This document shows positions 1-6,049 of a stretch of DNA of 8,126 nucleotides, piece after piece. Position numbers and translations under genes: made by a program. How positions within the stretch are numbered: position 1 is the stretch's first letter; each line of letters begins with the position of its first letter. Below the pieces are notes generated by a model. That model saw only the letters and a list, made by a program, of their open reading frames with translations. It made no database searches and was not told the origin of the DNA. The stretch comes from Phycisphaerae bacterium (GTDB lineage Bacteria > Planctomycetota > Phycisphaerae > UBA1845 > Fen-1342). The stretch is taken from positions 1 through 8,126 of the forward strand of contig JALSRY010000651.1 in NCBI GenBank assembly GCA_026984555.1. Reading direction: 5' to 3'.

Positions 1-1038
1 CTGGAAATAGCGCGCGCCGGCCGCCAGCCGCCGATTGCCGGCCATCAGCTCCATGTTGAGGCGACTCAGCTCGGCGTTGGCCCGGGTCAGCGATTTGAGG
101 TAGAGCGTCTCGGGCGTCTCCCGATCGAGACCCAACAGCGTACCGTATTCGGCCACGTCGCTGACGACCTCGCCAGCGATCCGGTCGAGGTCGGCATCGG
201 CAAAGCCGAGACACTCCGCGTGGCGTATCGCCGGCTCGTGGAATGCGAAATCGCCGCAATAACCGATGCGTTGCTCGCGGATGAACTCGTTGGCCACCTG
301 GACCACGGCGATCAGCGCGGGCGAAGTTACGCTGTCGCTGAACGTCTCGGGCGAAAGATGATGGAGCCAGATCACGTCCTGGAACACCCGGGGCAGCCCC
401 CAGCGTTTGGCGAGGTGCCGGCCCGCGACCGTGTGATCCACGCCCAACACGGCCCGCTCGCAGTCCGCGATGTCGGCCCGCGTCTCTTCCGCCCGCGACG
501 CGATGCGCTCGTAGGCTTTGGGAAACACCGCGTGCAGCGCGACCTTGCCCAAATCGTGCAACAGGCCAGCGACGAAGGCCTCCTCGGGGTCAACCCCGAT
601 CTCTTTGCGCATCGCCGCCAACCGCCGGGCGGCACACGCGACCCCGAGCGAATGTTTCCAGAATTCCACCGGCGTGAAACGACCCGCTTCGCCCCCGGGA
701 GCGGGCACGGGCAGCGCTTCGAAAACCTTTACCGCCAACGCGATGTTGCGGATCGCCTTGAACCCCAGGCACACGACCGCCCGATCCAGCGTCGTTACCT
801 TGCCCCCTCCCCCCATGACCGGCGAGTTGGCTACCTGAAGAATCTTCGCGGTCAACGACTGGTCGCCCCGCAACGCCCGAACCACATCGTCGGCACCGCT
901 GTCCGGGTCCGCCGTAATCTGCAAGAGCTTGATCGCGACCGGCGAAAGCGTCGGCAGCGTGTCCAGATGCGACAGCGTCAGCTCAGGCGCCGATCGCAAT
1001 TCCGAATCGCCGGCATTGGCCGCGGCGGCATCACTCAC
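1..1038 (-). CDS. HDOD-domain signalling protein, C-terminus beyond window
   Basis: 346 codons are open from a GTG start to the left edge with no stop, so the 3' end is missing. Residues about 27-230 form an HDOD domain (a signalling relative of the HD phosphohydrolases). Its parts are the opening LPTLSP, the NSPV and LDRAVVCLG segments, FWKHS (H129), LLHDLGK (H161, D162), DHTVAG (H202) and WLHH (H226, H227). Most histidines of a metal-binding HD site are therefore present, although HDOD proteins generally have no shown enzyme activity. Residues about 311-346 look like a charged signalling helix or coiled coil, which suggests a further output or sensor domain (kinase, GAF or GGDEF) outside the window; which one cannot be told. 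The GTG was chosen because it overlaps the end of the response regulator gene by 8 bases, has GGA 8 bases upstream, and no ATG occurs before codon 75. Probable role: partner of the regulator encoded just upstream. Confidence 0.88.
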   Translation of the reverse strand, partial: MSDAAAANAGDSELRSAPELTLSHLDTLPTLSPVAIKLLQITADPDSGADDVVRALRGDQSLTAKILQVANSPVMGGGGKVTTLDRAVVCLGFKAIRNIALAVKVFEALPVPAPGGEAGRFTPVEFWKHSLGVACAARRLAAMRKEIGVDPEEAFVAGLLHDLGKVALHAVFPKAYERIASRAEETRADIADCERAVLGVDHTVAGRHLAKRWGLPRVFQDVIWLHHLSPETFSDSVTSPALIAVVQVANEFIREQRIGYCGDFAFHEPAIRHAECLGFADADLDRIAGEVVSDVAEYGTLLGLDRETPETLYLKSLTRANAELSRLNMELMAGNRRLAAGARYFQ

Positions 1039-1630
1039 AAACCAGTTCCGTGATCTTGCGCACCAATTGCTCAATGCTGAACGGCTTCTGCATGAAGTCG
1101 TCCGCACCACACTCCAGCAACGCCTCGACATCCTCGCGGTTCACCACGCCCGAGACGATGATGATTTTCACATCCTTCACCGATGGATCGCTGCGCACGC
1201 TGCGAATGACACCGCTTCCATTGATGTCCGGCAGCATGTAATCGAGCACGATCACATCGGGTTGAAACTCTTTCGTCCGCAGCCCTGCATCGAATCCCGT
1301 CGTCGCCGTCTGCACCTCGAATCGCCCGTCGCGTTCGAGCAACTCCACCAGCATTTCCACGATCGCCGGATCGTCATCCACAACCAACACCCGCCGCTTA
1401 CCCATCTCGAGCTGGTCGAGCGGGATGTTGTTTTCCTTCATGAACTCGATCAACGCATCGCGTGGTATCCGCCGAAACCGCGACCCGGGTACGCGGAAAC
1501 CCTTGAGCCGACCGCTGTCGAAGCAGCGAATCACCGTCTGCTGGCTGACTTTGCAAATCTCCGCAACCTCGCCGGTCGAGAAGATCGCCTTTTTCGCGTT
1601 CCGTCCGTCCTGAGCGGCTGACTTGGCCAT
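1031..1630 (-). CDS. Response regulator with N-terminal MerR/excisionase-like HTH and C-terminal receiver domain
   Basis: 199 aa. Residues about 16-67 resemble the HTH_17 (excisionase/MerR-like) fold: FSTGEVAEICKVSQQTV is a recognition-helix region and GRLKGFRVPGSRFRRI gives the small beta wing. Residues about 79-198 are a CheY-type receiver with the acidic pair D85/D86 in VLVVDDDP, phosphoacceptor D130 in VIVLDYMLPD, S160 as the switch Ser/Thr, and K182 in QKPF. All catalytic positions are intact, so it should be phosphorylated by a histidine kinase that is not in the window. The domain order is the reverse of OmpR or NarL regulators, where DNA binding is C-terminal. The ATG at 1630 is preceded only by a weak GAG. 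It has its own likely promoter upstream and overlaps the HDOD gene downstream, indicating a two-gene unit. The DNA target is unknown; binding to its own promoter is an inference. Confidence 0.92.
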   Translation of the reverse strand: MAKSAAQDGRNAKKAIFSTGEVAEICKVSQQTVIRCFDSGRLKGFRVPGSRFRRIPRDALIEFMKENNIPLDQLEMGKRRVLVVDDDPAIVEMLVELLERDGRFEVQTATTGFDAGLRTKEFQPDVIVLDYMLPDINGSGVIRSVRSDPSVKDVKIIIVSGVVNREDVEALLECGADDFMQKPFSIEQLVRKITELVCE

Positions 1631-1638
1631 GATGGTCT

Positions 1639-1714
1639 CGCAAGTTTACCTGTATACCCTATCTTATAGTAATATACGCTGAATAGGTTGAGTGGGCAAG
1701 ACGTAAACTTCGCG
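1639..1714. repeat. Inverted repeat flanking the regulator promoter (possible operator pair)
   Basis: AAGTTTAC at 1642-1649 has its exact reverse complement GTAAACTT at 1703-1710. Allowing a one-base bulge the arms extend to CGC-AAGTTTAC (1639-1649) and CGCGAAGTTTAC (complement of 1703-1714). The centres lie 61 bp apart, close to six helical turns. One arm sits just upstream of the -35 and the other in the transcribed leader. This arrangement is what a looped or paired operator for an autoregulator would look like; chance is not excluded. Confidence 0.4.
1671..1699 (-). promoter_or_regulatory. Sigma70-type promoter for the regulator-HDOD unit
   Basis: On the minus strand, TTGCCC (1699-1694, 4 of 6 to the consensus -35) is followed after exactly 17 bases by TATATT (1676-1671, 5 of 6 to the consensus -10). 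Transcription would begin at an A near 1664-1665, leaving a leader of about 34 bases before the ATG at 1630. The surrounding 1655-1690 is markedly AT-rich compared with the GC-rich genes on both sides, which supports a promoter. This is a motif match only. Confidence 0.55.
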
Positions 1715-1734
1715 TTTTCAGGTATCCGCCCCCA

Positions 1735-1751
1735 TGTGAACGGCGTTCACA
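1735..1751. repeat. 17-bp perfect palindrome overlapping the mnmG stop codon
   Basis: TGTGAAC-GGC-GTTCACA is a perfect 7-bp inverted repeat with a 3-base centre. It contains the mnmG stop codon (1747-1749) and lies about 36 bp upstream of the regulator's -35 element. As RNA it could form a short hairpin, but no T-run follows on the minus strand, so it is not a canonical intrinsic terminator. As DNA it resembles a dimeric operator: the half-sites TGTGA/TCACA match the CRP/FNR-family pattern, but the spacer is 7 rather than 6 bases. Confidence 0.4.
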
Positions 1752-3591
1752 GTCGGTCGAGATGAAGCAGCAACAGCGTCACATCCGTGGGATGAATCCC
1801 ACTCACGCGGGCGGCTTGCCCCACGTTTCGTGGCCGCACCGCCTCCCACCGCTCTACCGATTCCATCCGCAAGTGCGGTACAGTCCGATAGTTAAGATCA
1901 GCGGGGATGACGCGATCCTCCAACGCCCGAAACTCCTCGATCCATCGGCGTTGGCGTTCGATGTAGCCCGCGTACCGGATTTCCACCAGCACGGTCGCCC
2001 ACACATTTTCTTTCTGACGAAATTCCGCCAGCCTGGGGTACGCGACCAGGAATTCCTCTCCCTCATCGTCTGGACGCCGGAGCCATTCGGCGAGCGAGCG
2101 TCCGCGTTCGCGTGTCTGTGACAAGAAGGCGCGCAGCGCCTCGATCTCCGCTCGCCGGTGCTCGAACCGACGCCAGCGCCGCTCGTCCACGAGGCCCCAG
2201 GCGTGGCCCAGTGGGGTAAGGCGCAGGTCGGCGTTGTCGTACCGCAGATGGAGACGGTGCTCGGCCCGCGAGCTGAACATCCGATAGGGTTCGGTCACGC
2301 CTCGGGTGACCAGGTCGTCGATCATCACCCCGATGTACGCCTGATCGCGTCCGAGCGTCACCTGTGGCTGGCCTCCGACCCACCTGGCCGCGTTGACGCC
2401 CGCAACCAACCCCTGTCCTGCGGCCTCTTCGTAACCGCTTGTGCCGTTGACCTGCCCCGCGAGGAACAGGCCCCCGACCCGGCGGGTCATCAGCGTGGCA
2501 TCGATCTGCTCGGGCGGAACGAAATCATACTCGACCGCGTACCCCCACTGCACGATGTCCGCGTTCTCCAGGCCCGGCACGAGCGCCACCATCTGACGCT
2601 GCACATCCCGCGGCAACGAGGTGCTGATCCCGTTGAGATAGATGCGGTCGCTGTCGCGGCCCTCGGGTTCCAGGAAAAGCTGGTGACGAGGTTTCTCGGC
2701 GAAGCGCACGACCTTGTCTTCGATGCTCGGGCAATACCGCGGGCCGCGGGAGCGGATCTGGCCCGAATACATCGGCGCGCGATCGAGATTGGCGCGAATC
2801 AGCTCATGAATCCGCTCGTTGGTGAACGAAATCCAGCAAACCACCTGCGGCTGCGTGATACGCTCGTGCAGAAACGAAAACGGAACCGGTTTCGCATCGC
2901 CGGGCTGGACCTCCAGTCGCGAGAAATCGACCGTTTCGCGCCGCACGCGCGGCGGCGTGCCGGTCTTGAGCCGCCCGAGCCGCAGCCCCAATCGGCGTAG
3001 CGTCGCACTGAGTCCCGACGCCGCCGGCTCGCCGACGCGGCCCCCGGGGGTGCGTTGCGTTCCCGTGTGCATCAGGGCGTCGAGGAACGTGCCGGCGGTG
3101 ACGACCACCGCTCCGGTGTCGATTCGACGTCCCCCCGTGAGCACCACGCCGCGAACTTCCGAAACGCGCTCGGGCGCATCGCGGCGTGGCGCGGGCACCG
3201 GCGCGACGATAATGTCCTCGACCGCACCTTCGAGAATCGTCAGGTTCGAACGCCCTTCGAGGTAGTGGCGGATCCTGGCGGCATACGCGGCAGCGTCGGA
3301 CTGGGCCCGCGGCGCCCACACGGCCGGGCCCTTTCCCCGGTTGAGCATGCGAAACTGGATGCCGGTTTCGTCCGCCACGACCCCCATCAACCCGCCCAGC
3401 GCGTCGATTTCGCGGACCATCTGGCCCTTACCGATGCCGCCGATGGCTGGGTTGCATGACATGCGTCCGATGGCATCGCGCCGGAACGTGACCATCGCCG
3501 TGCGCGCTCCGAGCCCCGCCGCCGCCCAGGCTGCTTCCGCGCCGGCGTGTCCGCCGCCAATCACCACCACGTCATAACGCGCTCGCGCCAT
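1747..3591 (-). CDS. mnmG: tRNA uridine-5-carboxymethylaminomethyl(34) synthesis protein MnmG (GidA)
   Basis: 614 aa, near the usual 610-630. MnmG works with the GTPase MnmE to install the (carboxymethyl)aminomethyl group on wobble U34 of certain tRNAs, using FAD, NADH and methylene-THF in the cytosol. Visible hallmarks are the N-terminal dinucleotide-binding loop GGGHAGAEAA (12-21), CNPAIGGIGKG (46-56, with conserved C46), family signature GPRYCPSIEDK (283-293, with C287), and the second signature AGQVNGTSGYEEAAGQG (378-394, with V where F is common). The C-terminal MnmE/tRNA-binding helical domain ends with LNYR, GQAARVSGIHP and a helix LLLLHL; the tail is about ten residues shorter than in E. 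coli. No Shine-Dalgarno sequence precedes the ATG, but a -10-like element lies 6 bases upstream, which fits leaderless translation. The gene follows the flagellar genes but has no functional link to them. MnmE and the common neighbour rsmG are not in the window. Confidence 0.98.
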   Translation of the reverse strand: MARARYDVVVIGGGHAGAEAAWAAAGLGARTAMVTFRRDAIGRMSCNPAIGGIGKGQMVREIDALGGLMGVVADETGIQFRMLNRGKGPAVWAPRAQSDAAAYAARIRHYLEGRSNLTILEGAVEDIIVAPVPAPRRDAPERVSEVRGVVLTGGRRIDTGAVVVTAGTFLDALMHTGTQRTPGGRVGEPAASGLSATLRRLGLRLGRLKTGTPPRVRRETVDFSRLEVQPGDAKPVPFSFLHERITQPQVVCWISFTNERIHELIRANLDRAPMYSGQIRSRGPRYCPSIEDKVVRFAEKPRHQLFLEPEGRDSDRIYLNGISTSLPRDVQRQMVALVPGLENADIVQWGYAVEYDFVPPEQIDATLMTRRVGGLFLAGQVNGTSGYEEAAGQGLVAGVNAARWVGGQPQVTLGRDQAYIGVMIDDLVTRGVTEPYRMFSSRAEHRLHLRYDNADLRLTPLGHAWGLVDERRWRRFEHRRAEIEALRAFLSQTRERGRSLAEWLRRPDDEGEEFLVAYPRLAEFRQKENVWATVLVEIRYAGYIERQRRWIEEFRALEDRVIPADLNYRTVPHLRMESVERWEAVRPRNVGQAARVSGIHPTDVTLLLLHLDRL

Positions 3592-3597
3592 GGGGAC

Positions 3598-3606
3598 ATT
3601 CTACCA
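3598..3606 (-). promoter_or_regulatory. Extended -10 element, possible leaderless promoter of mnmG
   Basis: The minus strand reads TGGTAGAAT at 3606-3598: a TGn extension plus TAGAAT (5 of 6 to TATAAT). Only six bases (3597-3592) separate it from the mnmG ATG, so initiation would fall at or very near the A of the start codon. No convincing -35 is present at 17 bases, which an extended -10 can tolerate. The absence of any Shine-Dalgarno sequence before mnmG agrees with a leaderless message. Unproven. Confidence 0.45.
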
Positions 3607-3623
3607 GCAGCTTGGCGGGCGAT

Positions 3624-3682
3624 GGAGCCATGGTGCCATGCGTTGCCCCGGGCCGGGAAGGAAGGGGCACCAGGGGAGCTCC
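3624..3682. repeat. Imperfect hairpin between fliI and mnmG
   Basis: The inner arms TGGTGCC (3631-3637) and GGCACCA (3666-3672) pair perfectly. The outer arms GGAGC (3624-3628) and GCTCC (3678-3682) continue the stem after a small internal loop. The structure begins 20 bases after the fliI stop. No T-run follows on the minus strand, so if it acts at the end of the flagellar transcript it would be as a Rho-dependent or RNA-protecting 3' structure rather than a classical intrinsic terminator. GC-rich DNA makes such pairings fairly likely by chance. Confidence 0.35.
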
Positions 3683-3701
3683 GGGCGGGTTCCCGGGGTT
3701 C

Positions 3702-5135
3702 TTACCCGACGGGAGTGCCGCTCGCGGGCTGGGAGGAAGCGTTGCGGGCGCCGGCCGCGGTCTTTTCGATCAACTCGCCCAGAGCCTTGAGCTCATCGGC
3801 CGTTTGCGAGAACGTCCGTCCTTCGGCACGGTCCTGCTGGAGAAAGCGCGTTACGGTCTCCCGGGTTTGCACGGCGACGTCGTAGTCCGCGTTCGCACCG
3901 GGCACATACGCGCCGATGCTCACCAGGTCTTCGATGTCGTCCCAGGTCGCCAGTACCTGGCGCACGCGCATCGCCGCCTGTTGCTGGACCGGATCGGTAA
4001 CATCCGGTGCGACGCGGCTGATGCTGTTGAGCACGTCGATGGCGGGATAGTGACCGCGGTTGGCCAGTCGGCGCGAAAGCCAGATGTGCCCGTCGAGAAT
4101 CCCGCGGACCGCATCGGCGAGCGGTTCGTCGATGTCGTCTCCCTCGACGAGCACCGTGTAGATACCCGTGATGCTCCCCTGCCGCGTTCGCCCGGCCCGT
4201 TCGAGCAGTCGCGGCAGCAGGGCGAACGTGCTCGGCGGATAGCCCTTGGCGGTGGGCGGTTCGCCGGCGGCCAGCCCGATCTGCCGCTGGGCCATCGCCA
4301 ACCGCGTGAGCGAATCCACCATGAGCAAGACATCGTGGCCCTGCGCGCGAAAGAACTCGGCGATCGCGGTCGCGTGGAAGCAGGCCCGCACGCGCAGCGC
4401 CGGCGCCTCGTCCGATGTGCACGCGACCACCACGCTGCGCCGCAACCCTTCGGCGCCGAGGTTGTGTTCGAGAAAATCGCGGACTTCCCGCCCGCGTTCT
4501 CCCACGAGTGCAATCACGTTGACCGTGGCCTGCGTGTGGCGGCAGATCATGCCCATCAGGACACTCTTGCCCACGCCGGTGCCGGCGAAAATACCCAGCC
4601 GCTGGCCCCGTCCCGCCGTCAGCAAGCCGTCGATCGCGCGGATTCCCAGCCCCAACGGCTCGTCGATCGGCTGCCGATCCAGCGGTGCCGGCGCGTCGGC
4701 GTACAGCGGCTGGCGCACGTTGAGCACCGGAGCCGGCCGCCCGTCGAGCGCGCGACCACGCGCATCGATCACGCGCCCCAACAGGTCCAGGCCCACCGGC
4801 ACCCGCGGAACCCCCGAGACGCACGCGACCGGATCATCCGGCGCCAGTCCCGTCGCCTCCCCCAAGATCGACAGTACCGCCCGATCGCCCGCAATCCCGA
4901 CCACCTCCGCTTCGACCACCCCGTCGCGTCGCGTGCGGATCCGGCACCGCGCGCCCACCGGCACAGGCAACCCCACCGCGCTCACCGTAAGCCCCTGTAC
5001 CGACGCGATCCGCCCCTCGATCCGTTCACCAATCACCGAGGCGATCTCGCGGCGCACGTGCGCGAAGACTTCCATCCCCGGCGGGGCGATGTCGGCCACG
5101 AGCGTTTCCAGTTGTTCGGGGGGGATTGTGCTCAT
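3702..5135 (-). CDS. fliI: Flagellar export ATPase FliI
   Basis: 477 aa, slightly longer than the roughly 440-460 usual. FliI is the hexameric, F1-beta-like ATPase at the cytoplasmic face of the flagellar type III export gate; it releases chaperones and helps unfold cargo. Visible elements are an N-terminal beta-barrel region (about 38-110), GRVIDARGRALDG (120-132), Walker A AGTGVGKS (184-191), the catalytic-glutamate segment VGERGREVRDFLE (211-223), Walker B LLMVD (270-274) followed by SLTRLAMAQR, GEPPTAKGYPPS (291-302), and the ATP synthase alpha/beta signature PAIDVLNSIS (364-373). The C-terminal tail (about 460-477) is a loose Ala/Ser/Pro extension. The neighbouring fliF, fliG and fliH favour FliI over the virulence paralogue SctN. 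The ATG at 5135 is the only start codon in the open stretch back to the in-frame stop near 5223; its Shine-Dalgarno sequence is weak. The gap from fliH is an unusual 100 bases. Confidence 0.96.
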   Translation of the reverse strand: MSTIPPEQLETLVADIAPPGMEVFAHVRREIASVIGERIEGRIASVQGLTVSAVGLPVPVGARCRIRTRRDGVVEAEVVGIAGDRAVLSILGEATGLAPDDPVACVSGVPRVPVGLDLLGRVIDARGRALDGRPAPVLNVRQPLYADAPAPLDRQPIDEPLGLGIRAIDGLLTAGRGQRLGIFAGTGVGKSVLMGMICRHTQATVNVIALVGERGREVRDFLEHNLGAEGLRRSVVVACTSDEAPALRVRACFHATAIAEFFRAQGHDVLLMVDSLTRLAMAQRQIGLAAGEPPTAKGYPPSTFALLPRLLERAGRTRQGSITGIYTVLVEGDDIDEPLADAVRGILDGHIWLSRRLANRGHYPAIDVLNSISRVAPDVTDPVQQQAAMRVRQVLATWDDIEDLVSIGAYVPGANADYDVAVQTRETVTRFLQQDRAEGRTFSQTADELKALGELIEKTAAGARNASSQPASGTPVG

Positions 5136-5235
5136 CCTGCCATCGCTTCGGTGCGGTCCTCGGCCACCGTCGAATCTTGACCAGCGGCCCGCGGCATCCG
5201 CCCACGTCGGAGACCGCGTCTCTCATGCGCCGGAA

Positions 5236-5982
5236 CTATGCCGGCCCACGCTCCGCCTGGTCCTCCGCCGCCGCATCGTCCCCGCTCGGTCCGCCGATCG
5301 GGTCCAGAATCGCCCGGGCGATGCGGTCGATCTGCGTCTCGATCCGGGCGTCGATCGTGCCGTGCCGGGAAGCGACCAGGCAACCACCGGGTGTCACGGT
5401 CTCGTCTTCGACAAGATGCACCGCGTCGCGTGCCACGATGTCCCGGGTGCATTCGGGAAACGTCTCGCGCAGCGCCTGGTACTGCGCCGGGTGCAGGTGC
5501 ACCTCCAGATCGTGCTCGTGGCGAACCATCTCCAGCGCAGCCCGCACGTTTTCCCGGGCGGTGCGTGTATCGCGTCCGACCTCGTGTTTGCACACCCGCC
5601 GGGCAATCGCGACGGCCAGACCGATCATCTCTCGTTGTGCCTCCGCGAGGAGGCGGCGTTTGCTTTCGTCGAAGGCGGCCAGGCCGGCGGCGAGCGTCTG
5701 GCCGAGCTGTTCGTATTGGCGCCGGGCCTCGGCGCGAGCCTGCTCCGCCGCCTCGCGGCGTGCCAGTTCGCGTCCTTCTCGTCGCCCGTCCTCGAGGCCA
5801 CGGGCATGGGCTTGCCGCTCGATGTCGCGTGCCCGTTCGCGTGCCGCGGTCTCGGCTCGCTTCAGGATGCCGGCCGCCGCCTCGCGCGCTTTCTGGATGA
5901 TTTGCCTGGCTTGGCTCTCGAAGTCCTCGAACGAGAACGCCGCTCGCGAGCGGTAGGTGTCGGGACGCACGATTCCGGGCAC
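5236..5982 (-). CDS. fliH: Flagellar assembly protein FliH (export ATPase regulator)
   Basis: 248 aa from the GTG at 5982. FliH dimers bind FliI, hold it at the C-ring and export gate and restrain its ATPase activity. After a short N-terminus comes a long Arg/Ala/Glu-rich helical region, probably coiled coil (about residues 22-118), with GLEDGRREGRELARRE in its middle. The conserved C-terminal domain (about 119-232) follows, with AVAIARRVCKHE, LEVHLHPAQY, VTPGGCLV and GTIDARIETQIDRIARAI, the last segment being characteristic of FliH/SctL and V/F-ATPase E-subunit relatives. An in-frame GTG at 6036 would add 18 basic residues, but it has a poor Shine-Dalgarno sequence, whereas the 5982 GTG has AAGGA six bases upstream. 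It lies between fliG and fliI as in many flagellar operons. Sequence divergence is normal for this family, so the call rests on the C-terminal motifs plus position. Confidence 0.9.
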   Translation of the reverse strand: MPGIVRPDTYRSRAAFSFEDFESQARQIIQKAREAAAGILKRAETAARERARDIERQAHARGLEDGRREGRELARREAAEQARAEARRQYEQLGQTLAAGLAAFDESKRRLLAEAQREMIGLAVAIARRVCKHEVGRDTRTARENVRAALEMVRHEHDLEVHLHPAQYQALRETFPECTRDIVARDAVHLVEDETVTPGGCLVASRHGTIDARIETQIDRIARAILDPIGGPSGDDAAAEDQAERGPA

Positions 5983-5988
5983 GCGTAT

Positions 5989-5993
5989 TCCTT
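5989..5993 (-). promoter_or_regulatory. Shine-Dalgarno sequence that sets the fliH start
   Basis: AAGGA on the minus strand is followed by six bases (ATACGC) and the GTG at 5982-5980. This is the best ribosome-binding site seen near fliH and favours the shorter 248-residue form over the GTG at 6036, which has only a weak GACGAG upstream. Confidence 0.65.
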
Positions 5994-6049
5994 TCCGCCG
6001 GGGATTGCCGGACCGACCCGCAGATCGGTTCGCCACGTTGTTCGACTCG

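Noticed and set aside
220..1053. 277-codon open frame on the plus strand opposite the HDOD gene
   Set aside because: The minus strand encodes a clear HDOD domain over the same bases; the plus product is Arg-rich and featureless.
3624..3682. Intrinsic terminator after fliI
   Set aside because: A hairpin exists, but no T-run follows on the minus strand, so it was listed as an inverted repeat rather than a terminator.
3702..5135. Type III secretion (virulence) ATPase SctN instead of FliI
   Set aside because: The adjacent fliF and fliG genes, which have no counterpart of this kind in injectisome clusters, point to the flagellar system.
3612..5180. 522-codon open frame on the plus strand opposite fliI
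   Set aside because: Arg/His/Gln-rich composition typical of the complement of GC-rich coding DNA; no recognisable domain.
5026..5226. Small 66-codon minus-strand frame spanning the fliH-fliI gap and the fliI start
   Set aside because: It overlaps about 110 bases of fliI in another frame, has Arg/Pro-rich composition and no convincing ribosome-binding site.
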